The notes beneath the pieces were generated by a model. That model was given only the letters and a program-made list of their open reading frames with translations. It was not told where the DNA came from and ran no database searches. 64,000 bases of DNA, from assembly GCF_041154455.1 (NCBI RefSeq), contig NZ_AP028664.1, positions 435,001 through 499,000 on the forward strand, in the 5' to 3' direction. Shown here piece after piece: positions 10,376 through 19,042 of the stretch (position 1 is its first letter; the number at the start of each line of letters is the position of its first letter). The position numbers and the translations under genes were made by a program. This DNA comes from Variovorax sp. V213 (lineage in GTDB: Bacteria > Pseudomonadota > Gammaproteobacteria > Burkholderiales > Burkholderiaceae_C).

Positions 10376-11964
10376 TGCCGCTGCCCGCAGCGGCAACGCT
10401 CCGCACACAGCCGACCTTTTCCGCCGTGGGCCTGCTGCGCCTTCTCGGCTTCGCGCTGGCAGGGCTCGCGCAGGCCGCCGCCATCGCCTGGCCCGCGAAC
10501 GGCCGCCCGCTGTGGTGGCTGCAGCTCGTTTCACTGGCGGCACTCGTCGGCCTGCTCGACTGGCTGCGCACCGAAGGCGCGGGCTGGCGCCGCGCCGGCC
10601 TGCATGGCTGGCTTTTCTCGGCGGCGTGGCTCACCGGCAGCTTCTGGTGGCTTTTCATCTCGATGCACACCTACGGCGGGCTTCCGGCGCCGCTTGCGGT
10701 CATTGCGGTGCTCTTGCTTGCGGCGGCGCTCGGGCTCTACTACGCCGCCGCCTGTGCCTGGTTCGTTGCTCGGGGGCCGAGGGACCCTGTGGCAGGCGCG
10801 CTGGTCTTCTCCGCGCTGTGGACGCTGGCCGAACTCGTGCGCGGCAGCTGGTTCACCGGCTTCCCCTGGGGGGCCGGCGGCTATGCGCACGTCGAGGGGC
10901 CTCTGGCCGCCTGGGCACCCTGGATCGGCGTGTACGGCATCGGCGCGATCGCCGCGCTCGTGGCGGCACTCGTTGCACTGACGCGCCCCGCCCGCACCTC
11001 GGGCCTGGTGCAGGCCCTGGTCCTCGTCATTGCTGCGTTCGCGGCGCCGCACCTGGTCAACCCGCTGCCCGCCGGCGCGCAGGGTGACAAGGGCTCGAGC
11101 GGCCACCTGCAGATGGCACTGCTGCAGGGCAATATCCCGCAAGACGAAAAATTCATTCCGGGCGGCGGCATCGACCTCGCCCTGCGCTGGTATGGCGAAC
11201 AGCTGCGCGATGCCAAGGCCTCACTGGTCGTCACGCCCGAAACCGCGCTGCCGCTGCTGCCGCAGCAACTGCCCGCCGGCTATCTGGACGCCATCCAGGC
11301 GCGCTACAGCCAGGGCACGCAGGCCGCCATCGTCGGCCTGCCGCTGGGCGGCCAGGGCACCTACAGCAACGCGGTGCTCGGCTTCCAGCCCGGTGCCGCG
11401 CAGCCCTATAGCTACAGCAAGCACCACCTCGTTCCGTTCGGCGAATTCATTCCTCCGGGCTTTCGCTGGTTCATCCGGATGATGAACATTCCGCTCGGCG
11501 ACTTCGCCCGCGGCGGCCTGGCGCAGGCGCCTTTCGCATGGCAGGGCCAGCGTGTTGCGCCCAACATCTGCTACGAAGACCTGTTCGGCGACGAGATCGG
11601 CGCCAACTTCAAGAACGAGGCCGCGGCCCCGACCATCCTCCTCAACGTGAGCAACATCGCGTGGTTCGGCAACTCGGTGGCCATCGACCAGCACCTCGCC
11701 ATTTCCCGCATGCGTTCGCTCGAATTCGCGCGGCCGATGGTGCGGGCCACCAACACCGGCGCAACCGTGGTCATCGACGCCGAAGGCCGTGTCACGCACG
11801 AGCTGCCGCGGCTCACGCGCGGCGTGCTCGAGGCGTCGGTCGAAGGCCGCACGGGGCTCACGCCCTTTGCGCGCTGGGTGGCGCCGTTCGGCCTGTGGCC
11901 GCTGTGGATCGCCGCGTTCGCGGTCGTGGCCATCGCCTTCTTGCTGCGCCGCCGCCCGGGCTGA
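10375..11964 (+). CDS. lnt: Apolipoprotein N-acyltransferase
   Basis: Transfers the third acyl chain to the N-terminal cysteine of lipoproteins, an inner-membrane step before outer-membrane sorting. The 529 residues contain about six N-terminal membrane segments (residues 20-225), a periplasmic nitrilase-fold domain and a final membrane helix at the C-terminus. The nitrilase triad is visible as Glu in VVTPETALP, Lys in SKHHLVPFGEF and Cys in APNICYEDLFG. Length and order match the family. It is translationally coupled to corC and ends 16 bp from the convergent FAD oxidase gene. Confidence 0.96.
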   Translation: MPLPAAATLRTQPTFSAVGLLRLLGFALAGLAQAAAIAWPANGRPLWWLQLVSLAALVGLLDWLRTEGAGWRRAGLHGWLFSAAWLTGSFWWLFISMHTYGGLPAPLAVIAVLLLAAALGLYYAAACAWFVARGPRDPVAGALVFSALWTLAELVRGSWFTGFPWGAGGYAHVEGPLAAWAPWIGVYGIGAIAALVAALVALTRPARTSGLVQALVLVIAAFAAPHLVNPLPAGAQGDKGSSGHLQMALLQGNIPQDEKFIPGGGIDLALRWYGEQLRDAKASLVVTPETALPLLPQQLPAGYLDAIQARYSQGTQAAIVGLPLGGQGTYSNAVLGFQPGAAQPYSYSKHHLVPFGEFIPPGFRWFIRMMNIPLGDFARGGLAQAPFAWQGQRVAPNICYEDLFGDEIGANFKNEAAAPTILLNVSNIAWFGNSVAIDQHLAISRMRSLEFARPMVRATNTGATVVIDAEGRVTHELPRLTRGVLEASVEGRTGLTPFARWVAPFGLWPLWIAAFAVVAIAFLLRRRPG

Positions 11965-11980
11965 CGCAGGGCGATGGTCG

Positions 11981-13354
11981 TCAGGCCGTCGTAGGCGCGG
12001 CCTTCACCGGCCAGTCGCGCAGCTTGCCCGGATTCAGCAGGCCCATCGGATCGAAGCGCTTTTTCGTCTCGATGACCTCGGGCGGCAGCGGTCCGCCGGC
12101 CTTGCCGTCTTCCACGATGTTCACGTGCGGGTTGTTGATGTGCACGCCGTGCGCGCGGTGAATGTCGATGATCTGCGCGAGCCGCTCCTCGGTGCTGAAA
12201 CGCACCAGCTGCAATCCGCTGCAGGTCATGAGCCCGGCCACGTTGCGCAGGAACTCGACATGCATCATCACTTCGCCACCGAGAAGTTGCTCCATTTCGA
12301 TGATCTGCTCGACATGCCGGCCCGGCACGAAGCCGCTCTGCAGGTACGTGAGCGTCGGGTCGACCTTGAGCGCATGCAGCGTGGTGTGGTTCCAGGTGAA
12401 CTCCATCAGCGTGCGGTTGCTCTTCTGCACCTCGGCTGCTGTCTTGCGATAGGCCACCGTGCCGCCATGCGCTTCGGCCAGTTGCAGCAATGCGGGCTCG
12501 CACGATTCGGCGACCAGCGACAGCACCGTGTGGCAGCCCTTGGGCAGGTGCGCGGCAAGCTGCGCGAGGTGGTCCGCAATCGGCGCCCCGAAGAACGCGA
12601 TTTCGCGCTTCACGATCCCTGGCGCATTCGCCAGCTTGTCGGCGAAATGCAGCGCGTCTGCAAAGCCGTCGAAAGTCACGAGCGTTTCGAGCCAGGGGTG
12701 GGCGGGCGCGAGTGCAATCTCCAGTTCCAGCACCAGGCCGTTGGTGCCCCAGAGATGGTGCATGCGCATGGCCTCCGGGCCGCGCAGCTCGACCATCTGC
12801 GGCTCAGCCTCGATGGTCATCGCGCGGATGCCGAGCACATTGCCGGGTGCGCCGAGCGGCCCGTAGTTGATGGAGCCCACGCCGCCGAAGCCACCGCCGA
12901 ACAGGCCACCGAGCGTGGCACTGCGGTAGGTAGAGGGTAAGCAGCGCATCTCCTGTCCGGTGGGTTTGGTCTGCTTCTCGAGCTCGCCCAGGCGAATGCC
13001 GGCCTGCGCGCGCGCCACCCCGGGCTTCACCCACAGGAAGGCGTTGTAGCCGGTCATGTCGAGCACCACGCCGCCCGCCAGCGGCGTGGTCTGGCCGTAG
13101 TTGCCGGTGCCGCTGCCGCGGAGGGTGATCGGTACGTTGTGCCGCGCGCAGGCGCCGACCACGGCGCGGATCTCGGCCTCGGTGCGCGGACGCACGGCCA
13201 CGTCGGCGCGCTTGTCTTTCAATTGGCGGTTCAGCACCGGGCTGAACCACGAGAAGTCTTGCGACAACCGGGCCACGCGGCTTTCGTCGGTGATCCAGTC
13301 GAGTTCGGGCAGCTCGAACAGCAGCTGTTCGATGGCGGTAATGGAGGCGTTCAT
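11981..13354 (-). CDS. FAD-binding oxidoreductase (PCMH type, GlcD/vanillyl-alcohol oxidase superfamily)
   Basis: A 457-residue protein. The N-terminal FAD-binding domain (about 45-225) has the pyrophosphate-loop signature PITLRGSGTGNYGQTTPLAGG and a glycine-rich TLGGLFGGGFGGVGS. The C-terminal part ends with HVNIVEDGK and ETKKRFDPMGLLNPGK, typical of this oxidase family. Substrate unknown. It is the last gene of a seven-gene operon, 11 bp after the permease gene, so it probably oxidises an intermediate of whatever the importer brings in. MNASITAIEQ is chosen as the start because upstream codons would run through the permease gene. Confidence 0.85.
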   Translation of the reverse strand: MNASITAIEQLLFELPELDWITDESRVARLSQDFSWFSPVLNRQLKDKRADVAVRPRTEAEIRAVVGACARHNVPITLRGSGTGNYGQTTPLAGGVVLDMTGYNAFLWVKPGVARAQAGIRLGELEKQTKPTGQEMRCLPSTYRSATLGGLFGGGFGGVGSINYGPLGAPGNVLGIRAMTIEAEPQMVELRGPEAMRMHHLWGTNGLVLELEIALAPAHPWLETLVTFDGFADALHFADKLANAPGIVKREIAFFGAPIADHLAQLAAHLPKGCHTVLSLVAESCEPALLQLAEAHGGTVAYRKTAAEVQKSNRTLMEFTWNHTTLHALKVDPTLTYLQSGFVPGRHVEQIIEMEQLLGGEVMMHVEFLRNVAGLMTCSGLQLVRFSTEERLAQIIDIHRAHGVHINNPHVNIVEDGKAGGPLPPEVIETKKRFDPMGLLNPGKLRDWPVKAAPTTA

Positions 13355-13365
13355 GGTCAAGGTTT

Positions 13366-14172
13366 TCAATCCTGGGAAAGTTCGCTCGCGTGCCACGAGC
13401 CCAGCGCCAGCTTGGTGAGCCAGGCCATCAGCACGAAGAGCGCGACGCCGGTCAGCGAAATGAGCAGCAGCGCGGCGAACATGCGCGGAATGTTCAGTTG
13501 AAAGCCGGCCTGGAGAATCTGGTAGGCCAGCCCGGCGCCCGAACCACCCGTGCCAGCGACGAACTCGGCCACCACCGCGCCGATCAGCGCCAGGCCGCTC
13601 GAGATGCGCAGCCCGCCGAAGAAGTAGGGCAGTGCGCTCGGGATGCGCAGCCGCACGAGTTGCTGCCAGCGCGTTGCGCGGTTGAGCTTGAAGTAGCTCT
13701 GCAGATCGGGGTCGATGCTGCGCAGCCCCAGCGTGGTGTTGCTGATGATCGGGAACAACGCCACCAGCGCGGCGCACACCGTCATCGCGGCCACCGGGTT
13801 CTTCACCCAGATGATGATGAGCGGCGCCACCGCGACGATGGGCGTGACCTGCAGCAGCACCGCATACGGAAAGAGCGCGGTCTCGATGCGCTTGCTCTGC
13901 ACGAACAGGAACGAGATCAGCACCCCTGCCACGGTGGCCAGAGCGAACGACAGCAGGGTGATCTTGAGCGTGACCAGCAGCGCGTTGCCAAGCGGCACCC
14001 AGTCGGTGACGAGCGTCTGCACCATGAGGAAGGGCGACGGCACCAGGTAGGGCGGCAGCTCCATCGCGACCACCAGCCACTGCCAGAGCGCGACCAGCAC
14101 CACGCCGATGAGCACCGGGTAGAGCACGCGCTGCACGCGTGGCTGATTGAGGAGGGGCAGGCTCTTTTTCAT
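13366..14172 (-). CDS. ABC transporter permease, NitT/TauT (ThiX/SsuC) type
   Basis: A 268-residue inner-membrane protein with about six transmembrane segments and the permease EAA-loop region around DLQSYFKLNRATRWQQLVRLRIPSALPYFF (residues about 160-190, quoted in part: SYFKLNRATRWQQLVRL). The family imports taurine, sulfonates, nitrate or thiamine precursors. The start overlaps the stop of the ATPase gene by 4 bp. It forms the channel of the importer encoded here with the neighbouring ATPase and binding protein. Confidence 0.93.
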   Translation of the reverse strand: MKKSLPLLNQPRVQRVLYPVLIGVVLVALWQWLVVAMELPPYLVPSPFLMVQTLVTDWVPLGNALLVTLKITLLSFALATVAGVLISFLFVQSKRIETALFPYAVLLQVTPIVAVAPLIIIWVKNPVAAMTVCAALVALFPIISNTTLGLRSIDPDLQSYFKLNRATRWQQLVRLRIPSALPYFFGGLRISSGLALIGAVVAEFVAGTGGSGAGLAYQILQAGFQLNIPRMFAALLLISLTGVALFVLMAWLTKLALGSWHASELSQD

Positions 14173-14999
14173 CGCGCATGCTCCTCGTCGCCTTGGCTCG
14201 CGCGCAGCAGGCTGTCCTGCAGCCGCTTGGCATGGCGCGCGAACTCCGGGGTCACCATGAAGTCGGGTGTGCGCGGGTAGGGCTCGTCGATGTGGAACTG
14301 TTCCACCACGCGGCCCGGCCGAGCGGCCATCATCACCACGCGGGTCGAGAGGAACACCGCCTCATGGATCGAATGCGTCACGAAGATCACCGTGAGCTTC
14401 TTCTTGCGCCAGAGGTCGAGCAGGTCGGCGTCCAGCTTGTGGCGCGTGATCTCGTCGAGCGCGCCGAAGGGTTCGTCCATCAGCAGCAGGTCGGGCTGCG
14501 TGACCAGCCCGCGCGCGATCGACACCCGCATCTGCATGCCGCCCGAGAGCGCGCGCGGCAATGCATCGGCAAACTTCTCCAGGCCCACCAGCGCGAGCGA
14601 CTCCATCACGCGCGCATCGGCCTCCTTGCGCGGCACGCCCGCCAGGTCGAGCGGCAGCCGCACGTTGGTGCGCACGCTGGCCCACGGCATCAGCGTGGCC
14701 GACTGGAACACGAACGACAGCTTGTGCGGGCAGCTGTGGATCTCGGCGACCGGCTTGCGCCACACCAGCAATCGGCCGTCGCTGGGCTCGAGCATGCCTG
14801 CCACCATCTTCAGCAGCGTGCTCTTGCCGCAGCCCGAAGGCCCGAGCAGCGTGACGAACTCGCCTTCGGCGATCGACAGGTCCACCGGCAGCAGCGCCTG
14901 CGTGCCGTTGGGATAGGTCTTCTCGGCCGAGAGCACTTCCACCGCGGGCACGGCAGGCGCCGTTGGCGGGGCGAGGGTATGGGGCTCGATGCGATTCAT
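14169..14999 (-). CDS. ABC transporter ATP-binding protein, SsuB/TauB type
   Basis: A 276-residue ATPase. Walker A is GPSGCGKSTLLK (about residue 55), the Q-loop lies in FVFQSATLMPW, the signature is LSGGMQMRVSIARGL, Walker B is DLLLMDEPFGALDE and the switch His is in VIFVTHSIHEA. All key residues are present. About 30 residues precede the ABC core. It energises the adjacent permease; 10 bp separate it from the binding-protein gene. Confidence 0.95.
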   Translation of the reverse strand: MNRIEPHTLAPPTAPAVPAVEVLSAEKTYPNGTQALLPVDLSIAEGEFVTLLGPSGCGKSTLLKMVAGMLEPSDGRLLVWRKPVAEIHSCPHKLSFVFQSATLMPWASVRTNVRLPLDLAGVPRKEADARVMESLALVGLEKFADALPRALSGGMQMRVSIARGLVTQPDLLLMDEPFGALDEITRHKLDADLLDLWRKKKLTVIFVTHSIHEAVFLSTRVVMMAARPGRVVEQFHIDEPYPRTPDFMVTPEFARHAKRLQDSLLRASQGDEEHAR

Positions 15000-15009
15000 G
15001 GTGCGAGAC

Positions 15010-15996
15010 TCAAGGCATTACCTTGGCGTCCTTGACGAACTCCGTGGTGTAGGTCTTCGCGAGCTCCACCTTCGCCGGGTCGAGCAGCTTGGCGCTCACC
15101 AGGAAGTCGTAGCTCGCCTTGGAGCGTGCGTCGGTGATCACGCCGATGCCCAGCTTGGCCGCGTCGCCGCCGGTGACCATGCCCATTTCCTTCAGCTTGG
15201 CGACGCTGTAGGCCAACTGGTCGTCGGTCATGTTGGGGTTGTCCTTCTTGATCAGCGCGTTGGCGGGCGCCGGGTCGGCGAGGTAGCTCTTCCAGCCCTC
15301 GGCCGAAGCCTTGACGAAGGCTTCCACCTGCTTGCTGCGCTCCTTCACCGTCTTTTCCATGCACGACACCGTGGTGGCATAGGCCGGAAAGCCGTGGTCG
15401 CTGAACATCAGCACGGTGCTCTTCACGCCGGCCTTCTGGATCGCGTAGGGCTCCGAGGTCAGGTAGCCCTGCTGCGCGGTGTTCTTGTCGGCCACGAAGG
15501 GCTGGATGTTGAAGGTGTAGGGCCGCGTCTGCTCGTCGGTGAAGCCGAACCTGGCCTTGAGCCACGGCCAGTAGCCGCGCTGCGCCTGTGCGCCGATCAG
15601 CAGTGTCTTGCCCTTCAGGTCTTCGAACTTCTTCACGTCGTCGTGCGCGATCAGCACCTGCGGGTCCTTCTGGAAGAAGGCCGCCACGTTGACCACCGGC
15701 ACGCCGCCTTCGCGCACCTGCATCATCTGGATGTCGCTCGACCCCATGATGCAGTCGGCCTGGCCCGCAGCCATCATCTGCGTGATGTTGACCTGGGGTC
15801 CGCCCATCTTGATGGTCACGTCGAGCCCGTACTTCTTGTAGATACCCTGCGCCACCGCCTGGTAGAAGCCGCCGTGCTCGGCCTGCGCATACCAGTTGGT
15901 CATGTAGGTGAACTTGTCCTGCGCCTGGGCCGGTGTGGCGACGGCGAACAGTGCGAGCGCGGCGGCGCCGGCCATGGAAAGAGCGAAAGAACGCAT
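15010..15996 (-). CDS. ABC transporter substrate-binding protein, NMT1/ThiY family
   Basis: A 328-residue periplasmic protein. The signal peptide MRSFALSMAGAAALALFAV...PAQA is cleaved before QDKF. The mature N-terminus NWYAQAEHGGFYQAVAQGIY and the later GGPQVNITQMMAAGQADCIM are typical of the NMT1 group, which binds pyrimidine, sulfonate or similar small ligands. The shorter start is preferred over one 21 codons upstream because it gives a normal signal peptide and follows a purine-rich AGAGG stretch. The cluster's two hydrolases suggest a cyclic amide or pyrimidine-like ligand; this is inference. Confidence 0.92.
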   Translation of the reverse strand: MRSFALSMAGAAALALFAVATPAQAQDKFTYMTNWYAQAEHGGFYQAVAQGIYKKYGLDVTIKMGGPQVNITQMMAAGQADCIMGSSDIQMMQVREGGVPVVNVAAFFQKDPQVLIAHDDVKKFEDLKGKTLLIGAQAQRGYWPWLKARFGFTDEQTRPYTFNIQPFVADKNTAQQGYLTSEPYAIQKAGVKSTVLMFSDHGFPAYATTVSCMEKTVKERSKQVEAFVKASAEGWKSYLADPAPANALIKKDNPNMTDDQLAYSVAKLKEMGMVTGGDAAKLGIGVITDARSKASYDFLVSAKLLDPAKVELAKTYTTEFVKDAKVMP

Positions 15997-16069
15997 GGTG
16001 GGAACCTCTCGAAGGCTGGTGGAAGAACAGTTGAAAAAAAAGCCGATGGACCGATGCAAGTAGCGCGCC

Positions 16070-16933
16070 TCAGGCGGGCTCGAACGACTGCTGGATGAAG
16101 CCCTGCTGGTGGCCGCGCTCCCAGGTGGTTTCCTCGCGCACGACCCAGCGCAGTGCGTGGAGCTCGGTCAGCGCCTGCACCCAGCTTTCGGAGAGCGTGT
16201 CCAGGATCTCTTCGCCTTGCTCGCGCGTGGCGCTGGTCGGATCGCCGATCACGCCGCTCGGGCCGAAGTCGCGCGCAGTCCAGGCGCAGGCCGGGCGGCC
16301 GTCGGCCGACAGCAGCTTGATCGGGAACGGCGGCGGAAAGTTGGCGGCCGCGCGCTCCATGTGCACGGTGTCGGGCGCCAGCGCGAGCATCAGCGCGGTC
16401 TCGGAATGGCCGGCGTGCATCGACAGGCGCTTTTCCTGCTCGCTGATCTGCTTGCTCGACGCATTCGGCAGGCGCGACACGCCGTGCGGCACGACCACGA
16501 AGTCGCCGTGTCTGAGGCGAAGTTCGCGCGCCGCCATCTCCAGCACCTGCGGCTGGCCGCCGTGGCCGTTGGCAAAGAGCAGCTTGCGAAAGCCCGCGCG
16601 GTAGACCGACTCGCCGATCTCCGTCACGGTCGACAGCAGCGTGGTGCCGGTCAGCGTCATGGTGCCGGGAAAGTGCAGGTGCTCTTCCGACTTGCCATAG
16701 GTGATGGTCGGCAGCGCGAAGGCGCGCACCTCGGCCGGCAGTTTCTCGAGCGCCTTGCCCATCACGCCCGAGGCGATCACGCTGTCGACCGAGCAGGGCA
16801 GGTGCGGCCCGTGCTGCTCGATGGCGCCGCACGGCAGCACGATGACCGTGTTCTCGCGGTCGGGCAGCGCGGCGATTTCGGTCCAGCTCAGGTAGGGCAG
16901 GAAGCGGTGGGGCGGTATGTAGCCGTGGAGCAT
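16070..16933 (-). CDS. Creatininase-family hydrolase
   Basis: A 287-residue protein of the creatinine amidohydrolase family, which opens cyclic or linear amides with a binuclear metal centre. Metal-binding segments are visible: LPCGAIEQHGPHLP (Glu and His, near 35-48), the Asp in PCSVDSVIASG, FANGHGGQP (about 140) and HAGHSETALML (Glu, about 180). Family members act on creatinine, formamidopyrimidines and other amide substrates, so the exact reaction is open. It sits between the amidohydrolase and the importer genes of the same operon. Confidence 0.88.
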   Translation of the reverse strand: MLHGYIPPHRFLPYLSWTEIAALPDRENTVIVLPCGAIEQHGPHLPCSVDSVIASGVMGKALEKLPAEVRAFALPTITYGKSEEHLHFPGTMTLTGTTLLSTVTEIGESVYRAGFRKLLFANGHGGQPQVLEMAARELRLRHGDFVVVPHGVSRLPNASSKQISEQEKRLSMHAGHSETALMLALAPDTVHMERAAANFPPPFPIKLLSADGRPACAWTARDFGPSGVIGDPTSATREQGEEILDTLSESWVQALTELHALRWVVREETTWERGHQQGFIQQSFEPA

Positions 16934-16949
16934 GGGAGGTCCTTGTTCG

Positions 16950-18227
16950 TTAGCGGGGATGAAAAGGCGTCGCGTCGCCGTGCGTCACGCAGCCGTCGCG
17001 CAGTACCGCGCGGGTGGCGCTGCGCGAGGGCCAGCCGTGGCGGTCGGCCTGCGTGAACAGCACCAGGTCGGCCTTGGCGCCCACGAGCGTGGGCGTCGTC
17101 GTGGCCGGAGCGCGCTGTAGCCAGTCGCCGCGGCACAGCGCCTGCGACCAGTTGTCGAAGGGCTCGTCGAGCTGGGCCACCAGCGCGGCCGTGCCCAGCG
17201 CCTCGACGGGATCGAAGCTGCCGAGCCGGCAGAACGGGTCTTGCACGTTGTCGCTCGCAAACAGCAGCGGAATGCCGCGCTCGCGCGCTTCCTTCACCAA
17301 CGTGATGCCACGCTGGCGCGGCGTGCGGCCGGTGACGGCGTCCTGCAGCAGCAAGTTGGTGGCGGGCAGCGAAACCACGGTGATCGGTGCGCGCGCCACC
17401 GCATCGAGCGTGGCAAAAGCCTGGGCTTCGGGCTGCGCAGCCAGCGCGCAGATGTGGCCGCAGACCACGCGGCCTTCAAAGCCGATCTCGCGCAGGATGC
17501 GGGCGGTGGTCGGCAAGCCGACCGCTGCGGAATTCAGCTCTTCGTCGACGTGCAGGTCGACGTCCAGGTCGCAGGCCTGCGCCGATACCAGCAGGTTGCG
17601 CAGCGCGTTCTCGCTCCAATTGGTGGAGTGCACGAAGCCGCCGAGCAACGCATGCGGCCCCGTGGCCTTCACCTGCCTGGCGAGCCGCATGGCCTGCGCG
17701 GCGTCTTCGAACAACGGCAGCTTGATGAGGCTGACCTGCTCCAGCTGCACCCGGCCCCTCCACTCCTGCGCGAGCTCGGCCATCACCGGCCAGGCGAGCG
17801 GCACCGCATCAGGCTCCCACCAGTCGACATGCGTGCGCACCTGGGTGGTGCCGCATTCCCACGCCCACTGCAGGCCGCGCGAGGCGCGCTCGTGAACGTC
17901 GCCGGCGCTCCAATGCACGCGGTCGTTCAGCATCGCGTCGATGGCGCCGAGCAGGCCCGGCTGCACCTCGTTCATGCGCGGCAGGGTGAAGGCCTTGTCC
18001 AGGTGCGTGTGGGCATCGACGAAGCCCGGCAGCACCAGCGTGCCGGCCAGGTCCCAGCTTTCAGCCGGAAGCGCGGCGTCGTCAGCGGACGCGGGCCGCA
18101 CCGACTGCACGCGGCCGGCTTCGAGCCCGACGCACGCCAGCACCGGCACGCCGTCGCGGTGGGGCCAGCTTGCGGGCAGCAGCCAGCGCGGCAGGCGCGC
18201 GTTGCCGAGCAGGACGGGCGCCTTCAT
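16950..18227 (-). CDS. Cytosine-deaminase-like metal-dependent amidohydrolase
   Basis: A 425-residue TIM-barrel hydrolase. The first metal motif is VDAHTHLDKAFTLPRMNE (about residue 75), followed by LDVDLHVDEEL, VVCGHICAL and the late Asp in LLFASDNVQDPF, the order found in CodA-type deaminases and related N-ring amidohydrolases. Short flanking strands form the usual composite beta-sandwich. The ATG overlaps the stop of the flavodoxin-fold gene by 4 bp (ATGA), which fixes the start; the open frame upstream is antisense to nothing real but lies inside that gene. Substrate is probably a nitrogen heterocycle or related amine; unproven. Confidence 0.86.
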   Translation of the reverse strand: MKAPVLLGNARLPRWLLPASWPHRDGVPVLACVGLEAGRVQSVRPASADDAALPAESWDLAGTLVLPGFVDAHTHLDKAFTLPRMNEVQPGLLGAIDAMLNDRVHWSAGDVHERASRGLQWAWECGTTQVRTHVDWWEPDAVPLAWPVMAELAQEWRGRVQLEQVSLIKLPLFEDAAQAMRLARQVKATGPHALLGGFVHSTNWSENALRNLLVSAQACDLDVDLHVDEELNSAAVGLPTTARILREIGFEGRVVCGHICALAAQPEAQAFATLDAVARAPITVVSLPATNLLLQDAVTGRTPRQRGITLVKEARERGIPLLFASDNVQDPFCRLGSFDPVEALGTAALVAQLDEPFDNWSQALCRGDWLQRAPATTTPTLVGAKADLVLFTQADRHGWPSRSATRAVLRDGCVTHGDATPFHPR

Positions 18228-18811
18228 GCGAAGCGCGCCATCGCGGTGCCGACCCGTGCCATGAAGCGCTTGAGCTGGGGCTCGGTCGCCACGTTCATGT
18301 GATAGTGGGCGTGGTAGTCCACGCGGGCGCGCCGGCCGGTGAGCCGCAGCATGTAGCGCGTGACGATCTTGCGCGGCGGGTCGCCCATGTACCAGGCCAT
18401 CCAGCGCGGCCGTCCGTAGGTGACCACGGCGCTGATGCGCTTGATGTGCGTCAGCATCGGCTTCACGTTGGCGGGATCGCTGATGTCGAAGGCCACGCCG
18501 GGCATGAAGAGCCGGTCGAAGTAGCCCTTCAGCATCGCGGGCAGGCCGAAGCACCAGGTTGGAAAGCAGAACACGATGCCCTCGGCCCACTGCAGCCGCT
18601 CCACGTACGGCTCGAGCGCCAGCCGGTTGCTTGGCACGTCGTGGTAGCCGAGCCGCTCCTCGCGCGAAAGAACCGGGTTGAAGCCCTCGGCGTACAGGTC
18701 GCAGTCGTCCACCTCGTGTCCGGCCGCGTGCAGGTTCTTCAGCACCTCCTGATGCAGGGCTGCGTGGAAGCTGGTTTCGACCGGATGGCAATAGACGACG
18801 AGCACGCGCAT
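18224..18811 (-). CDS. Flavodoxin-fold NAD(P)H oxidoreductase (quinone reductase type)
   Basis: A 195-residue protein of the Flavodoxin_2 family. The N-terminal strand MRVLVVYCHPVETSFHAALH carries the flavin-phosphate-binding loop, and FCFPTWCFGLPAMLKGYFDRLF (about 98-119) is the conserved family block. It likely uses FMN or FAD and NAD(P)H. It is the first gene of the operon; 231 bp of divergent intergenic DNA separate it from the TauD-type gene. A physiological role as reductase for an intermediate of the operon is inferred. Confidence 0.85.
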   Translation of the reverse strand: MRVLVVYCHPVETSFHAALHQEVLKNLHAAGHEVDDCDLYAEGFNPVLSREERLGYHDVPSNRLALEPYVERLQWAEGIVFCFPTWCFGLPAMLKGYFDRLFMPGVAFDISDPANVKPMLTHIKRISAVVTYGRPRWMAWYMGDPPRKIVTRYMLRLTGRRARVDYHAHYHMNVATEPQLKRFMARVGTAMARFA

Positions 18812-19042
18812 GGTGTTTGACCGCTTAATCAGAGCAAGTGGTCAGGTTATGCAAGCGACGTGCCAATCCGGATGCACCGGACTGGGGATCGGCCAATGGG
18901 GCGGTTCCACGAGTGTTCCGGCATAGAAGAATTGCGCATGTCCAAACACGGAGTCGTTCGTTGGACGCAGCCACGCGCCCCCAGAGAATCGGCGGCCTGC
19001 GGCCTGGCCGGTTTCCAGCTGCACGAACAGGAGATTCCCCCG
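18812..19042. promoter_or_regulatory. Divergent intergenic region between the heterocycle operon and the dioxygenase gene
   Basis: This 231-bp stretch must hold both promoters. A loose dyad TGACC (18818-18822) / GGTCA (18840-18844) with a 17-bp gap is the only symmetric element I noticed. The dioxygenase frame stays open back to 18860, so part of this region could be coding if an upstream start is used; the sequence there looks unlike the family. Confidence 0.4.

Noticed and set aside
18818..18844. TGACC and GGTCA half-sites resembling the E. coli RutR motif near the heterocycle operon
   Set aside because: The 17-bp gap is far from the 4-bp-type spacing of that motif, and short half-sites occur by chance; noted only as a loose dyad.
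18860..19042. N-terminal extension of the TauD-type protein by 61 residues
   Set aside because: The extension lacks family similarity, and a ribosome binding site lies before the shorter start.
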